Positions 10,491 to 20,026 of a DNA stretch of 64,000 bases are shown here, in pieces. Every line of letters begins with the position of its first letter. Within the stretch, counting starts at the first letter, position 1. The DNA comes from Glaciecola sp. HTCC2999 (lineage in GTDB: Bacteria > Pseudomonadota > Gammaproteobacteria > Enterobacterales > Alteromonadaceae), in the NCBI RefSeq assembly GCF_000155775.1, contig NZ_DS989814.1:102265-166264 (forward strand). Reading direction: 5' to 3'. The position numbers and the translations under genes are program-made. Below the pieces are notes generated by a model. That model did not search any database and was not told the DNA's origin. It worked only from the letters and a program-made list of their open reading frames with translations.

Positions 10491-11422
10491 GATCCTAATA
10501 GCCATTGCAAATAAATTCGTTGAATAGTGTCACCATAAAATATAGTTAACCATCCAGCTATCCCTAAAAATGGACCAAAAGGTACAGCTTGGTTAATTGA
10601 GCCATTATTTGAGGGCAGTTTTCGGGTGATTTGAGGAATTAGCAATCCCAACACTAAGCCAACGATGGAAGCCAACAAAATAACAATAATTAAATGGTAC
10701 CAACCGACAAAAGCACCTAGGGCCGCCAGCAGTTTAAAATCACCATAGCCCATTCCGTCTTTGCCGGTCACTAACTTAAAGCCCCAGTAAATTGACCATA
10801 ATATTAAATATCCTAGCATAGCGCCTATGATGGCATCAGGCAGTGGAATAAAGACATCCCAAATAGCCACTAATAATCCAAGCCATAATAAGCCTAAAGT
10901 CAAATCATCAGGAAGTAGCAGATGTTTACAATCAATCATTATCATACTAATGAGAAAAAAACTGACAACGATAAGTACCAACGTTTGGATACTCACACCA
11001 AAGTGCGAAGCAGTCCATAGGCCAACAAATCCAGTCGCAAGCTCAATTAATGGGTAACGTATGCTAATGGCAGTCCGACATTGACTACATTTACCCTTTA
11101 GAAAGAGATAACTTAATACTGGTATATTTTCCCACGCTCTGATGTGGTGCTGACACTGTGGACAAGTAGAATCTGGTTTAACGAGATTAAATGTACCGCG
11201 AGGTGTGTATTTTTTGATAAAAGATGGCGGTAATTCTTGTTTAAAAAAATCAATGGTTTGCTGCTGCCAATCACGTTGCATCATGATGGGTAAACGATAA
11301 ATCACGACATTTAAAAAACTCCCTACCAGTACACAAAATATAAACACACTGATATAAAAGGCTATTGGGAATTGGGTAAATAAATCAATTATTTGCTGTA
11401 ACCCACTAAATATATTCGACAC
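10487..11422 (-). CDS. pilD: Type IV prepilin peptidase / N-methyltransferase PilD
   Basis: 311 residues with about eight membrane segments. The cytoplasmic loop carries the two Cys pairs CPQC and CSQC of full bifunctional enzymes, and the aspartyl-protease motif GMGYGDFKLL supplies the second catalytic Asp; the first is in the MIMIDCKHLLLPD region. PilD cleaves the leader of type IV pilins and type II secretion pseudopilins and N-methylates the new Phe1. Its substrate pilin is encoded 1.4 kb upstream in the same run. Confidence 0.96.
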   Translation of the reverse strand: MSNIFSGLQQIIDLFTQFPIAFYISVFIFCVLVGSFLNVVIYRLPIMMQRDWQQQTIDFFKQELPPSFIKKYTPRGTFNLVKPDSTCPQCQHHIRAWENIPVLSYLFLKGKCSQCRTAISIRYPLIELATGFVGLWTASHFGVSIQTLVLIVVSFFLISMIMIDCKHLLLPDDLTLGLLWLGLLVAIWDVFIPLPDAIIGAMLGYLILWSIYWGFKLVTGKDGMGYGDFKLLAALGAFVGWYHLIIVILLASIVGLVLGLLIPQITRKLPSNNGSINQAVPFGPFLGIAGWLTIFYGDTIQRIYLQWLLGS

Positions 11423-11458
11423 TAAAAACGCCCTATAAAAAATAACATGAGAATCTTA

Positions 11459-12670
11459 TCACACTACATTCCCCATTTGAAAAATAGGTAGATACATTGC
11501 TGTGATAAGCCCACCAATCACTAGCCCTAACACCGTCATAATAAGCGGTTCAAGTAAACTGGTGAGGCCATCGATCATGTCATCAACTTGGGCTTCATAA
11601 ATTGTTGTTACTTTCAATAACATGTCATCGATTGCACCAGACTCTTCTCCAATTGCGATCATCTGTACCACCATATCAGGGAATACGTTGGTTGCACCCA
11701 TAGCGACAAACATAGGTATGCCTGAGCTAACCTCTTTTCGCATGGAACCAATAGCATCTCGATAAACGGCGTTTCCAGAGGCATTTGCTGCTGAGTCAAG
11801 CGCGGTAATTAAGGGAACGCCCGCCGTCATTGTCGTTGCCAGTGTACGAGTAAATCGAGCGATAGCTGCTTTGTGTAAAATCAGACCGAGAATAGGCACT
11901 TTTAATAATTGTCTATCCAAATGGTGACGAATTGCTATAGAGCGTTTATATGCATGAATATATAAACCCATTGCAGTAGCCGTCCCGACGCTTATCAACA
12001 TAGCATAATCTTGTATCACTTCAGATAGATTTAAAATCATTTGTGTCAAGACGGGTAATTCAGCACCAAAACTGTTGAAAATCATTTGAAATTGAGGGAC
12101 TACAAATACCAATAAGGTGACGGTCACCATCAGTGCAACGATAACGACTGCCAATGGATAAAACATCGCTTTTTTAATTTTAGATTTCAACGCTTCTGCT
12201 TTTTCTTTGTATATTGATAGTTGCTCAAAGATAGTGTCTAGTCTTCCTGATTGTTCCCCGGTATCCACTAAATCACAGTATAGGGTATCAAATTGAGAGG
12301 GATATTTTCTGAGCGACTGAGCAATAGGGTTACCAGCCCTAACATCATCTGCAATCTCGCTGAGCATTTTTTTGACTGAAGGTTTAGTTTGCCCAGCTGC
12401 GATCATTTCGAAAGTTTTTAGAATATTCACACCAGCACAAAGCATAGTCGCAATTTGCCGAGTAATGATGGCTATATCTGTTGGTGATATTTTGTCTTGT
12501 TTAAAATTAAACAAAGAGGTGGGGGCTTTTTTAATCTTGTGGATCGAGCACCCTTGACGTCGTAATCGATATTTTATTTCACTGATGTTCTTTGCTGTCA
12601 TTTCACCTTTAACGGTTTGTCCTTGGCGATTGGTTCCCTGCCAAGAGAATTTACTCATGGAGTGAGTCAT
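11459..12670 (-). CDS. pilC: Type IV pilus inner-membrane platform protein PilC
   Basis: 403 residues with two T2SSF (GspF-like) domains at about 70-195 and 270-395, each with hydrophobic helices such as FYPLAVVIVALMVTVTLLVFVVP. PilC is the platform on which the extension ATPase PilB and retraction ATPase PilT act. It sits between the pilin gene and pilD, but the expected pilB is not there: only 106 bp separate the pilin stop from this start. Confidence 0.96.
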   Translation of the reverse strand: MTHSMSKFSWQGTNRQGQTVKGEMTAKNISEIKYRLRRQGCSIHKIKKAPTSLFNFKQDKISPTDIAIITRQIATMLCAGVNILKTFEMIAAGQTKPSVKKMLSEIADDVRAGNPIAQSLRKYPSQFDTLYCDLVDTGEQSGRLDTIFEQLSIYKEKAEALKSKIKKAMFYPLAVVIVALMVTVTLLVFVVPQFQMIFNSFGAELPVLTQMILNLSEVIQDYAMLISVGTATAMGLYIHAYKRSIAIRHHLDRQLLKVPILGLILHKAAIARFTRTLATTMTAGVPLITALDSAANASGNAVYRDAIGSMRKEVSSGIPMFVAMGATNVFPDMVVQMIAIGEESGAIDDMLLKVTTIYEAQVDDMIDGLTSLLEPLIMTVLGLVIGGLITAMYLPIFQMGNVV

Positions 12671-12711
12671 AAAACACCTTTAAGATTACAAACGATTATG
12701 GATATTTAGAA

Positions 12712-12738
12712 CAATAATCAGCCCAGAGCATTGGGCTG
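12712..12738 (-). terminator. Hairpin between pilin gene and pilC
   Basis: CAGCCCA (12719-12725) pairs with TGGGCTG (12732-12738). On the minus strand the stem is followed by an AT-rich stretch without a clean T run. It is positioned to reduce read-through from the highly expressed pilin gene into pilC. Confidence 0.5.
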
Positions 12739-12775
12739 GTGTATTAATCTATGTTGGCTCAACATAAGAAGTGTA

Positions 12776-13195
12776 TTAACACAATGTTGCAGGTACACAT
12801 GTGGCGGTCCAAGATATCTTACCGCCAGTTAACGCAGGGTCTGGGGTTAACGTAAATGTGCCAGAACCTGTGATTGAGCTGTCACTCGCCTTTGACGTAG
12901 TAATGATGCCATTAGTAGTGTTTAATCCTACAATCCCATCTGCAGCTTCGATGTTCATGGGGATCCCTGCTGATCCCCCATCACAGGTTTCTAATCCACC
13001 GGTGACTTGAGCACATACTTCGACGGCTGATTTAGCAGCCGCGGATGCATTTGTTATTTCGGTAAATTTCGCTTTCTGGGTATAGTTTTGATATGCCGGT
13101 AATGATGTTGCGGCTAAGATGCCGATAATTGCAACAACGATCATCAGTTCAATTAAAGTAAAGCCTTGGTGGTTATTCGGTTTAGAGTGTTCCAA
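12776..13195 (-). CDS. pilA: Type IV pilin (PilA-like major prepilin)
   Basis: 139 residues from a TTG start at 13195. The 11-residue leader ends HQG, followed by [18 protein letters not shown], the type III prepilin cleavage site and hydrophobic N-helix with Glu5. Four Cys residues are present, two near residues 60-71 and two at the C-terminus (TCVPATLC), which may form disulfides. Start choice: a GGAGA ribosome-binding site at 13202-13206 lies 6 bp before the TTG, whereas the ATG eight codons upstream has none and would give an over-long leader. PilD, encoded nearby, should process it. Confidence 0.93.
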   Translation of the reverse strand: MEHSKPNNHQGFTLIELMIVVAIIGILAATSLPAYQNYTQKAKFTEITNASAAAKSAVEVCAQVTGGLETCDGGSAGIPMNIEAADGIVGLNTTNGIITTSKASDSSITGSGTFTLTPDPALTGGKISWTATCVPATLC

Positions 13196-13323
13196 ATTAT
13201 TTCTCCGTAGTGAATGCATTGTTGAAATAACATAAGCTATGTTAAATCGGTTGACTGGCTATGGTCGTCATTACATGCGAATCAGTGCTTGGAGAAAAGC
13301 GATGTTATCAGAGATACTGGATA

Positions 13324-13364
13324 ATCACCTATGACTAGTGAAATATTGTTTAGACATAGGTGAT
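13324..13364 (-). terminator. Stem-loop downstream of nadC
   Basis: Ten-base arms ATCACCTATG (13324-13333) and CATAGGTGAT (13355-13364) are perfectly complementary around a 21-base loop, directly after the nadC stop and before the pilin promoter region. There is no T tract, so it could instead be an mRNA-stabilising stem or an operator. Confidence 0.45.
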
Positions 13365-13369
13365 AACGT

Positions 13370-14299
13370 TTAATCAATTATTCTTAACGATAAATCGACC
13401 GCGTGTATATTTTTAGTTAGTGCGCCACTAGAAATAAAATCAACTCCGGTATCTTTCAACTCTGCAATTCTTGCATCAGTAATGTTTCCAGATACTTCTA
13501 GTTTACTTTTTCCAGCATTGATAGCTACTGCCTCATGGATCTGTTTAGTAGAAAAGTTATCCAACATAATCACATCAGCACCACCTTGAATGGCTTGTTG
13601 CAATTCGTCTATATTTTCTACCTCAACTTCTATCAGTGTATTAGGTGAAATGATTTTGGCTTGTGTAATCGCTTTATCTATCCCACCACAAGCAAAAATA
13701 TGATTTTCTTTAATTAAAAAAGCGTCGAATAACCCAATACGGTGGTTCTGGCCCTGTCCACATTGCACTGCGTATTTTTGAGCGAACCTCATTTTAGGTA
13801 GAGTTTTGCGTGTATCCAATAGCGTGATTCCCGAGCCTTCTAGCTTACGGACATAGGACTTAGTCACGGTCGCTGTAGCGCTGAGAGTTTGTAAAAAATT
13901 AAGTGCTACACGTTCTGCGGTTAATATTGCACGCCCGTTTCCCGTTATTGTGGCAAGACGCGTATCAGGTGGCACAGTTTGGCCATCTTTAACATGCCAT
14001 TGAACGGTCAACTCGTTATGACAGCGTTCAAAGGCATAGGAGGCCCAAGCAATACCGGCAATCACAGCATCATCTCGGCAGATGATCTGTGCGGTGACCA
14101 AGGTATCATGGGCAATTAACTGAGCAGTGAGATCTTGTGAGCCAATACTGTCGTTATTTAAGCTCATGATGCCAAGGTCTTCGGCTAACGCGGTATCGAC
14201 ATCTTGTTGGATGATAGAACGTGAAATAAGCCGATCAGAAGTGAGGTGTTGAGGATAAATAGACATCGCTAATGGGCTACTTGGATCAATATTACTCAT
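13370..14299 (-). CDS. nadC: Quinolinate phosphoribosyltransferase NadC
   Basis: 309 residues. NadC converts quinolinate and PRPP to nicotinate mononucleotide in de novo NAD synthesis. Visible family motifs include ALAEDLG near 36-42, ERVALNFLQTLSATAT (about 135-150), LLDTRKTLPKMR (about 163-174), and near the C-terminus the IEVEVEN and DVIMLDNFS strands. It is translated through an ATGA overlap with the preceding aspartic protease gene. nadC beside a pilin gene is a conserved gammaproteobacterial arrangement. Confidence 0.98.
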   Translation of the reverse strand: MSNIDPSSPLAMSIYPQHLTSDRLISRSIIQQDVDTALAEDLGIMSLNNDSIGSQDLTAQLIAHDTLVTAQIICRDDAVIAGIAWASYAFERCHNELTVQWHVKDGQTVPPDTRLATITGNGRAILTAERVALNFLQTLSATATVTKSYVRKLEGSGITLLDTRKTLPKMRFAQKYAVQCGQGQNHRIGLFDAFLIKENHIFACGGIDKAITQAKIISPNTLIEVEVENIDELQQAIQGGADVIMLDNFSTKQIHEAVAINAGKSKLEVSGNITDARIAELKDTGVDFISSGALTKNIHAVDLSLRIID

Positions 14300-14823
14300 A
14301 ATGTAGGCACTTTTATAGTGAGTTGGTTATTCAATTGGGTTAATTCTAAATCTTTTAAGACATTCATGCCTAATAAAATTTTGTCTGATTGCATACCCGG
14401 ATTGATGTTAGCGCGTATGTTTTGTAATTCAATAGGACCTATAGATAATGAGTTGAGTTGTGTATCAGTGACAAATACCGAACCATTAGCGGTTTGAACA
14501 GGATAACGTTGGCCTTTAGGTAAATGTAAACGCTCGGCGATATGTTCAGGTATTGACACGGTTGTTGCACCGGTATCTAGTAAAAACAGTACAGACTGTT
14601 GGTTAATTTGACCGTTCAGTAAGTAATGACCTTGTTGATTCTGTTCCAAAGTAATGACGGTGCCAGCGCGAGTAACATCATAATTAATATGTTGGTTTGG
14701 GTTATATTGATCGTCCAACAAATGATTAAAAACAGTTACTAATAACCATAGAACACATAACCATGCTGCAAATACCATCCACTTGGCATAGCGATGCGGT
14801 TGATGATTATCTTCTGTTGCCAT
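14296..14823 (-). CDS. Membrane-anchored retropepsin-like aspartic protease
   Basis: 175 residues: an N-terminal membrane segment at about 15-32 (VFAAWLCVLWLLVTVF), then a single retropepsin-type domain. The catalytic motif FLLDTGATTVSIP is at about 81-93, and a typical ILLGMNVLKDLEL flap/hydrophobic segment is near the end. Such single-domain clan AA proteins work as dimers; topology suggests the domain is periplasmic. Substrates are unknown. It starts 53 bp from the divergent ampD and is coupled to nadC by ATGA. Confidence 0.85.
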   Translation of the reverse strand: MATEDNHQPHRYAKWMVFAAWLCVLWLLVTVFNHLLDDQYNPNQHINYDVTRAGTVITLEQNQQGHYLLNGQINQQSVLFLLDTGATTVSIPEHIAERLHLPKGQRYPVQTANGSVFVTDTQLNSLSIGPIELQNIRANINPGMQSDKILLGMNVLKDLELTQLNNQLTIKVPTL

Positions 14824-14876
14824 TTTTAAATCCTTGATTTAATGTGATGTAATGTACTATACCATAGGATAACTAC

Positions 14877-15416
14877 TTGAAACTCTACTATCCAAACGCC
14901 ATAAAGATGCCTTGTCCGCATTATAATGCACGCCCAAATGGACCTAAAGGGGTCGTTTCATTGTTGGTGATCCATAATATTTCCCTGCCTGCGGGTTTTT
15001 TTGGTGGTAACTATATTAGTGAGCTGTTCGCAGGGACATTAGATTGTGAAGCGCATGAAAGTTTTGATGAGTTAAATGGATTAAAAGTGTCCGCTCACGT
15101 TTGTATAAGACGAGATGGAAAGATTTTACAATATGTCGATTTTGCACAACGTGCTTGGCATGCAGGGGTTTCTGTGTTTGAGGGCGTGGCAGGGTGTAAT
15201 GATTACTCTGTTGGGATCGAACTAGAAGGGACTGACAATCATGCTTATACCGACGCTCAATATGCATCGCTTCAAGACGTGACATGTTATTTATTTTCAC
15301 AATTTCCGATGATGACAAGCGATCGAATTGTCGGGCATAATACTATCGCTCCTGGACGAAAAACCGATCCAGGTGATGCATTTGATTGGCCTCGATACTT
15401 ATCTGCGTTGGCTTAA
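14877..15416 (+). CDS. ampD: 1,6-anhydro-N-acetylmuramyl-L-alanine amidase AmpD
   Basis: 179 residues, full length. AmpD cleaves the peptide from cytosolic anhydromuropeptides in murein recycling and thereby keeps AmpR-type inducers low. The zinc site is intact with His33, His154 and Asp164; Lys162 is also present in HNTIAPGRKTDPGDAFDW. No signal peptide, as expected for the cytoplasmic enzyme. It is followed 55 bp later by ampE. Confidence 0.97.
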   Translation: MKLYYPNAIKMPCPHYNARPNGPKGVVSLLVIHNISLPAGFFGGNYISELFAGTLDCEAHESFDELNGLKVSAHVCIRRDGKILQYVDFAQRAWHAGVSVFEGVAGCNDYSVGIELEGTDNHAYTDAQYASLQDVTCYLFSQFPMMTSDRIVGHNTIAPGRKTDPGDAFDWPRYLSALA

Positions 15417-15471
15417 TAGAATATATCTATTTGTACTAAGATGATTTTTTAATTATAAAGTTGAGCAAAAC

Positions 15472-16296
15472 ATGACACTAATTTACTTGTTATTAGCCTT
15501 ATTTGCAGAGCGTATGCTCAGTAAACCCGATCATTGTCATAGTAATTTTTATATTGATAAATATATTGATTGGCTTAACAAAAAATCTTACTTAACACAA
15601 TCTGTCTCTTCATCAGTGCTATCCTTAATGTGGTTATTACCCGGCTTACTATTAGTCGCAGCATTAACGCTTGTTAATGTGAGTATTATTGATTTTGCGG
15701 TAACATTATTTGTACTGTATATGGCAATTGGTTGTCCAGAGCTAAGAAATACATATAAATGTTATCTGCAAGCCGCTAACCAAGGCGATATCGATACCTG
15801 TAATATCTATACTCAGCAACTCGGTTTGGGGCAGTTAGAGCCAAGAACATTTGGTCAGCATCTTATTTGGCTGAATTACCAGCGTTACGCTGCACCGATG
15901 ATCATGTTTGTCGTCTTTGGGTTATTTGGAGTGGTTGCTTATGGGTGTTTACGCACGTTGCATGGTTATAGCCAAGCAAATAACATTCATGCTCAATCAT
16001 CATTAGCTAAGGTGTTGCATGTCTTAGATTGGTTGCCAATTCGAATTACGGCATTTGGGTTTTTATTAGTTGGCCATTTTTCTAATGCTTTACCAAAATG
16101 GGTTGGCTTTTTATTTGATACTTCTACTCATGCGAAACTTGTACTTGCGGAAGTGGCAGTCGCTGCAGAAGACGTTACATCTCAAGATGGCGATATTACC
16201 ACTGAACCAACGACTTTAGTTCAATTAGCAAAGCGCAATGTATTATTTATTGTCGCGATTGTTGCTGTTTTAACCTTATCAGGCGTTATCACATAA
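15472..16296 (+). CDS. ampE: AmpE family inner-membrane protein
   Basis: 274 residues with four to five predicted membrane segments, including about 44-70, 134-158 and the C-terminal NVLFIVAIVAVLTLSGVIT. The N-terminus (MTLIYLLLALFAERML) and RTFGQHLIWLNYQRYAAPM are recognisable AmpE features. AmpE resembles CobD/CbiB proteins; its biochemical role beside AmpD is unresolved. It shares the ampD operon. Confidence 0.93.
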   Translation: MTLIYLLLALFAERMLSKPDHCHSNFYIDKYIDWLNKKSYLTQSVSSSVLSLMWLLPGLLLVAALTLVNVSIIDFAVTLFVLYMAIGCPELRNTYKCYLQAANQGDIDTCNIYTQQLGLGQLEPRTFGQHLIWLNYQRYAAPMIMFVVFGLFGVVAYGCLRTLHGYSQANNIHAQSSLAKVLHVLDWLPIRITAFGFLLVGHFSNALPKWVGFLFDTSTHAKLVLAEVAVAAEDVTSQDGDITTEPTTLVQLAKRNVLFIVAIVAVLTLSGVIT

Positions 16297-16481
16297 CTTT
16301 TTATTAACACTTCTGTATGACTCACGGTATAGATTAGAGTCGATTTTTATTGGCCTTGAGAAACATGTAATCAAGTTGATGACATGTTGCGTTGTTTTTT
16401 ACACATAATTTTGATTAAAAATTGTTCGATAAACTTGTTCTTAGTTTTATCTTCAAGTAAACTTGCCAAATTACAATGGTA

Positions 16482-16498
16482 AAATGGTATTACCAATT
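16482..16498. promoter_or_regulatory. Candidate PdhR operator upstream of pdhR-aceEF-lpd
   Basis: The 17-bp element AAATGGTATTACCAATT differs at one position from the perfect dyad AATTGGT-N3-ACCAATT known for E. coli PdhR. It lies 55 bp before the pdhR start, so PdhR probably represses its own gene and the downstream dehydrogenase genes until pyruvate accumulates. Site identity is from consensus only. Confidence 0.8.
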
Positions 16499-16553
16499 AA
16501 GATTAAACGTTAATTTTAATTAACATGTGCCATCATAATGACAGCGTATACAT

Positions 16554-17312
16554 ATGAGTAGTATCAAACAACAAAAACTATCAGACGTCATCACTGACAG
16601 ACTTGAGGCTATGATTTTAGACGGTAGTTTTGTGGCTGGAGTTAAATTACCTGCAGAGCGAGTCTTAGCAACTCAGTTTAATGTATCCCGTCCATCTTTA
16701 CGTGAAGCGATACAGAACTTACAAGCCAAAGGTTTAGTTGAGCGTAAGCAAGGTGGTGGCACATTTGTTAGCGCTAAACTTAACGCTAACATGACAGAGC
16801 CCTTACTTGCATTAATTGCCCAACGACCAGAGACTCAATTTGATTTATTGGAGTTTCGTCATGCGTTAGAAGGCATGGCTGCGTTTTACTCTGCGTTACG
16901 TGGACAACCCGAAGATTATAAACAATTACAAGCAGCATTGTCTGGACTAGACGCCATGGTGCCGACAGCGGATAAAGCTGAAGAAGCACAAGTGTTAGGA
17001 GAGTTTTATCTCATTATGGCTCAAGCTTCTCATAATATTGTATTGCAACATGTGATGCGCAGTATGAAGGGAATGCTAATTGAAAATATTCAGCGTAACC
17101 TGCAGATGTTGGCAGTAAACCCAGAAGCATGTAATGAAATAGCATTACAACGAGCAAGTATTGTAGCTGCGATAGTACAGCAGAACCCACAACAAGCAAG
17201 GCGAGCAAGTAATATACATCTCGCTTTTATAGAAGAAACATTATTGAATATAAATCAACGTGATTCACGTGTTCAACGCGTTTTACGAAGAATTGAAACC
17301 AACCCGAGCTAA
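16554..17312 (+). CDS. pdhR: Pyruvate-sensing GntR-family repressor PdhR
   Basis: 252 residues. A winged helix-turn-helix of the FadR/GntR class occupies about 8-75 (LPAERVLATQFNVSRPSLREAIQNLQAKGLVERKQ is the recognition part), and an all-helical FCD effector domain occupies about 90-235. In E. coli PdhR represses pdhR-aceEF-lpd and is released by pyruvate. Position 34 bp before aceE and the operator just upstream support the same role here. Confidence 0.95.
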   Translation: MSSIKQQKLSDVITDRLEAMILDGSFVAGVKLPAERVLATQFNVSRPSLREAIQNLQAKGLVERKQGGGTFVSAKLNANMTEPLLALIAQRPETQFDLLEFRHALEGMAAFYSALRGQPEDYKQLQAALSGLDAMVPTADKAEEAQVLGEFYLIMAQASHNIVLQHVMRSMKGMLIENIQRNLQMLAVNPEACNEIALQRASIVAAIVQQNPQQARRASNIHLAFIEETLLNINQRDSRVQRVLRRIETNPS

Positions 17313-17345
17313 GGCTTGGCATTAGCAAATAATAAGGAATAATGC

Positions 17346-20015
17346 ATGACTGACCAAAAGCATGTTGATCTCGACCCTACAGAAACGCAGGAATGGCTTG
17401 ATTCTTTAGAATCAGTACTAGAAGCGGAAGGGGTAGAACGTGCTCACTATTTATTAGAGAGTATGATTGAAAAAGCGCGCCGTAATGGTGCCCACTTACC
17501 TTATGATGCAACGACAGCATATTTAAACACTATCCCTGCTGGTCAAGAGCCAACCATGCCTGGTGATCAAACGCTTGAAACTAAGATCCGTCATGCCATT
17601 CGTTGGAATGCAATGATGATGGTACTGCGTGGTTCGAAAAAAGATTTAGAACTTGGTGGCCATATTTCATCATTTGCATCATCAGCAATGCTATACGATG
17701 TCGGCTTTAACCATTTTTTCCGTGCACCAAATGAAAAAGATGGTGGTGATTATTTATTTGTTCAAGGTCACGTTTCTCCAGGTATTTATTCTCGTGCATT
17801 TATTGAAGGGCGTTTATCTGCTGGACAATTAGATAATTTCCGTCAGGAAGTTGATGGCGAAGGTATTTCGTCTTATCCCCATCCAAAATTAATGCCTGAT
17901 TTTTGGCAGTTCCCGACAGTATCTATGGGCTTAGGTCCGATGCAAGCTATCTATTTAGCGCGTTTCTTAAAATATTTGACTAACCGTGGTTTGAAAGATT
18001 GTTCAGATCAACGTGTATGGTGTTTTATGGGTGATGGCGAAGTCGATGAGCCGGAATCATTAGGTGCCATTGGTCTTGCTTCACGTGAAGGCCTTGATAA
18101 CTTAACATTCGTTATCAACTGTAATTTACAGCGACTGGATGGTCCAGTACGTGGTAATGGTAAAATTATCCAAGAGCTTGAAGGAACATTCCGTGGCGCT
18201 GGTTGGGAAGTCTTTAAAGTTATCTGGGGACGTTATTGGGATCCTCTGATCGCGCGTGATACGACCGGTAAATTACTCGAGTTAATGAACGAGACCGTAG
18301 ATGGTGAGTATCAAAACTTTAAAGCTAACGGCGGTAAATACACGCGTGAAAACTTCTTTGGTAAATATCCAGAATTGAAAGAAATGGTTTCCAATATGTC
18401 TGACGATGACATTTGGCGTTTAAACCGTGGCGGACATGACCCTGTTAAAGTTTATGCTGCTTATAAGAAAGCAACAGAAACAAAAGGTCGCCCTCAAGTC
18501 ATCTTAGCTAAAACGGTTAAAGGTTATGGTATGGGTGAAGCCGGTGAAGGAAAGAACATCGCGCACAATGTGAAGAAGATGGATATCGAATCTGTTAAAC
18601 ATTACCGTGATCGTTTCAATATTCCGGTATCGGATGAAGAGATTGGTGATTTACCATATTACAAATTTGAAGAAGATAGCCCTGAAATGCAATATTTGCG
18701 TGCCAAGCGTGAAGCATTACATGGTTATATGCCAGTTCGTTTGGCACAAAGTACCCATGATTTACCAGCACCACCTTTAAAAGCATTTGAAGCGGTAACT
18801 AAAGGCTCTGGTGAACGGGAAATTTCAACGACGATGGCGTTTGTTCGAGTCTTAACCGTGTTGTTGAAAGATAAGCAAATGGGTAAGAATGTTGTTCCTA
18901 TTATCCCTGATGAAGCGCGTACCTTTGGTATGGAAGGTTTATTCCGTCAAGTGGGCATTTATGCTAACCAAGGTCAAAAATATGTGCCTCAAGATGCTGA
19001 TCAAGTCGCATTCTATCGTGAAGATAAGAAAGGTCAGGTATTGCAAGAAGGTATCAATGAGCTAGGTGCAATGGCGTCATTCGTGGCCGCTGGTACGTCT
19101 TACTCAACCAATGATTTACCGATGCTACCAGTATACATCTATTACTCGATGTTTGGTTTCCAACGTGTTGGTGATATGGCATGGGCGGCAGGTGATAGCC
19201 AATGTCGTGGTTTCTTAATCGGTGGTACTGCTGGTCGTACAACGCTTAATGGTGAAGGTCTTCAGCATCAGGATGGTCATTCACACGTCCAAGCTGGCTT
19301 GATTCCAAACTGTGTGTCATATGACCCGACCTACGGTTATGAAGTCGCTGTGATCACGCGTGACGGTACTCGTCGCATGCTAGAAGAACAAGAAAACGTC
19401 TTCTATTACCTGACAGTCATGAACGAAAACTACGTGCAACCAGCTATGCCAGAAGGTTCTGAAGAAGGCATTATCCGTGGTATCTATCAATTAGATACAG
19501 TGGGTAAATCTAAAGCGAAAGTAAATCTTTTAGGTTCTGGTACTATTTTGGTTCAAGTACGTGAAGCAGCGAAGATTTTGGCTGAGAAATATGACGTTGA
19601 ATCATTAGTGTTCTCTGCGACCTCGTTTAACGAGTTAGGTCGTGATGGTATTGATGCAGACCGTTTCAATATGCTTCACCCTGATGGTGAGCAGAAAGTG
19701 CCTTATATCACTAAGATACTATCTGAAACAGGTCATGAAGGCCCAACAATTGCTACGACGGATTATATTAAAGCCTATGCCGATCAGGTTCGTGCATTTG
19801 TCCCTGGTCAATACCGTGTATTAGGTACTGACGGATTTGGTCGCTCAGACAGCCGTGAAAATTTACGTCGTCACTTTGAAGTGGATGCAAACTACATTAC
19901 TTTCGCTGCGCTATATGAATTATCCAAGCAAGGTCAATTTGATAAGAAAGCATTGGCAAAAGCGATTGATGATCTTGGCATTGATGCTGATAAAATTAAC
20001 CCACTTTACGCATAA
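17346..20015 (+). CDS. aceE: Pyruvate dehydrogenase E1 component AceE
   Basis: 889 residues, normal for the homodimeric E1. It decarboxylates pyruvate with thiamine diphosphate and acetylates the lipoyl arm of AceF. The ThDP/Mg motif [10 protein letters not shown] is near 229-238 with [16 protein letters not shown] following at about 258-273. The mobile loop region near 400 and the pyrimidine-binding domain from about 480 are present. No interruption was found. It is followed 11 bp later by aceF. Confidence 0.99.
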   Translation: MTDQKHVDLDPTETQEWLDSLESVLEAEGVERAHYLLESMIEKARRNGAHLPYDATTAYLNTIPAGQEPTMPGDQTLETKIRHAIRWNAMMMVLRGSKKDLELGGHISSFASSAMLYDVGFNHFFRAPNEKDGGDYLFVQGHVSPGIYSRAFIEGRLSAGQLDNFRQEVDGEGISSYPHPKLMPDFWQFPTVSMGLGPMQAIYLARFLKYLTNRGLKDCSDQRVWCFMGDGEVDEPESLGAIGLASREGLDNLTFVINCNLQRLDGPVRGNGKIIQELEGTFRGAGWEVFKVIWGRYWDPLIARDTTGKLLELMNETVDGEYQNFKANGGKYTRENFFGKYPELKEMVSNMSDDDIWRLNRGGHDPVKVYAAYKKATETKGRPQVILAKTVKGYGMGEAGEGKNIAHNVKKMDIESVKHYRDRFNIPVSDEEIGDLPYYKFEEDSPEMQYLRAKREALHGYMPVRLAQSTHDLPAPPLKAFEAVTKGSGEREISTTMAFVRVLTVLLKDKQMGKNVVPIIPDEARTFGMEGLFRQVGIYANQGQKYVPQDADQVAFYREDKKGQVLQEGINELGAMASFVAAGTSYSTNDLPMLPVYIYYSMFGFQRVGDMAWAAGDSQCRGFLIGGTAGRTTLNGEGLQHQDGHSHVQAGLIPNCVSYDPTYGYEVAVITRDGTRRMLEEQENVFYYLTVMNENYVQPAMPEGSEEGIIRGIYQLDTVGKSKAKVNLLGSGTILVQVREAAKILAEKYDVESLVFSATSFNELGRDGIDADRFNMLHPDGEQKVPYITKILSETGHEGPTIATTDYIKAYADQVRAFVPGQYRVLGTDGFGRSDSRENLRRHFEVDANYITFAALYELSKQGQFDKKALAKAIDDLGIDADKINPLYA

Positions 20016-20026
20016 GGAAGCTGGAC

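Noticed and set aside
13220-13320. Sigma-54 promoter for the pilin gene
   Set aside because: A minus-strand AGCAC...CGCA stretch resembles -24/-12 elements, but the GG is incomplete and the spacing to GC is one base short.
16319-16352. Terminator after ampE
   Set aside because: GACTC/GAGTC gives only five base pairs around a 13-base loop before a T run; too unstable to claim.
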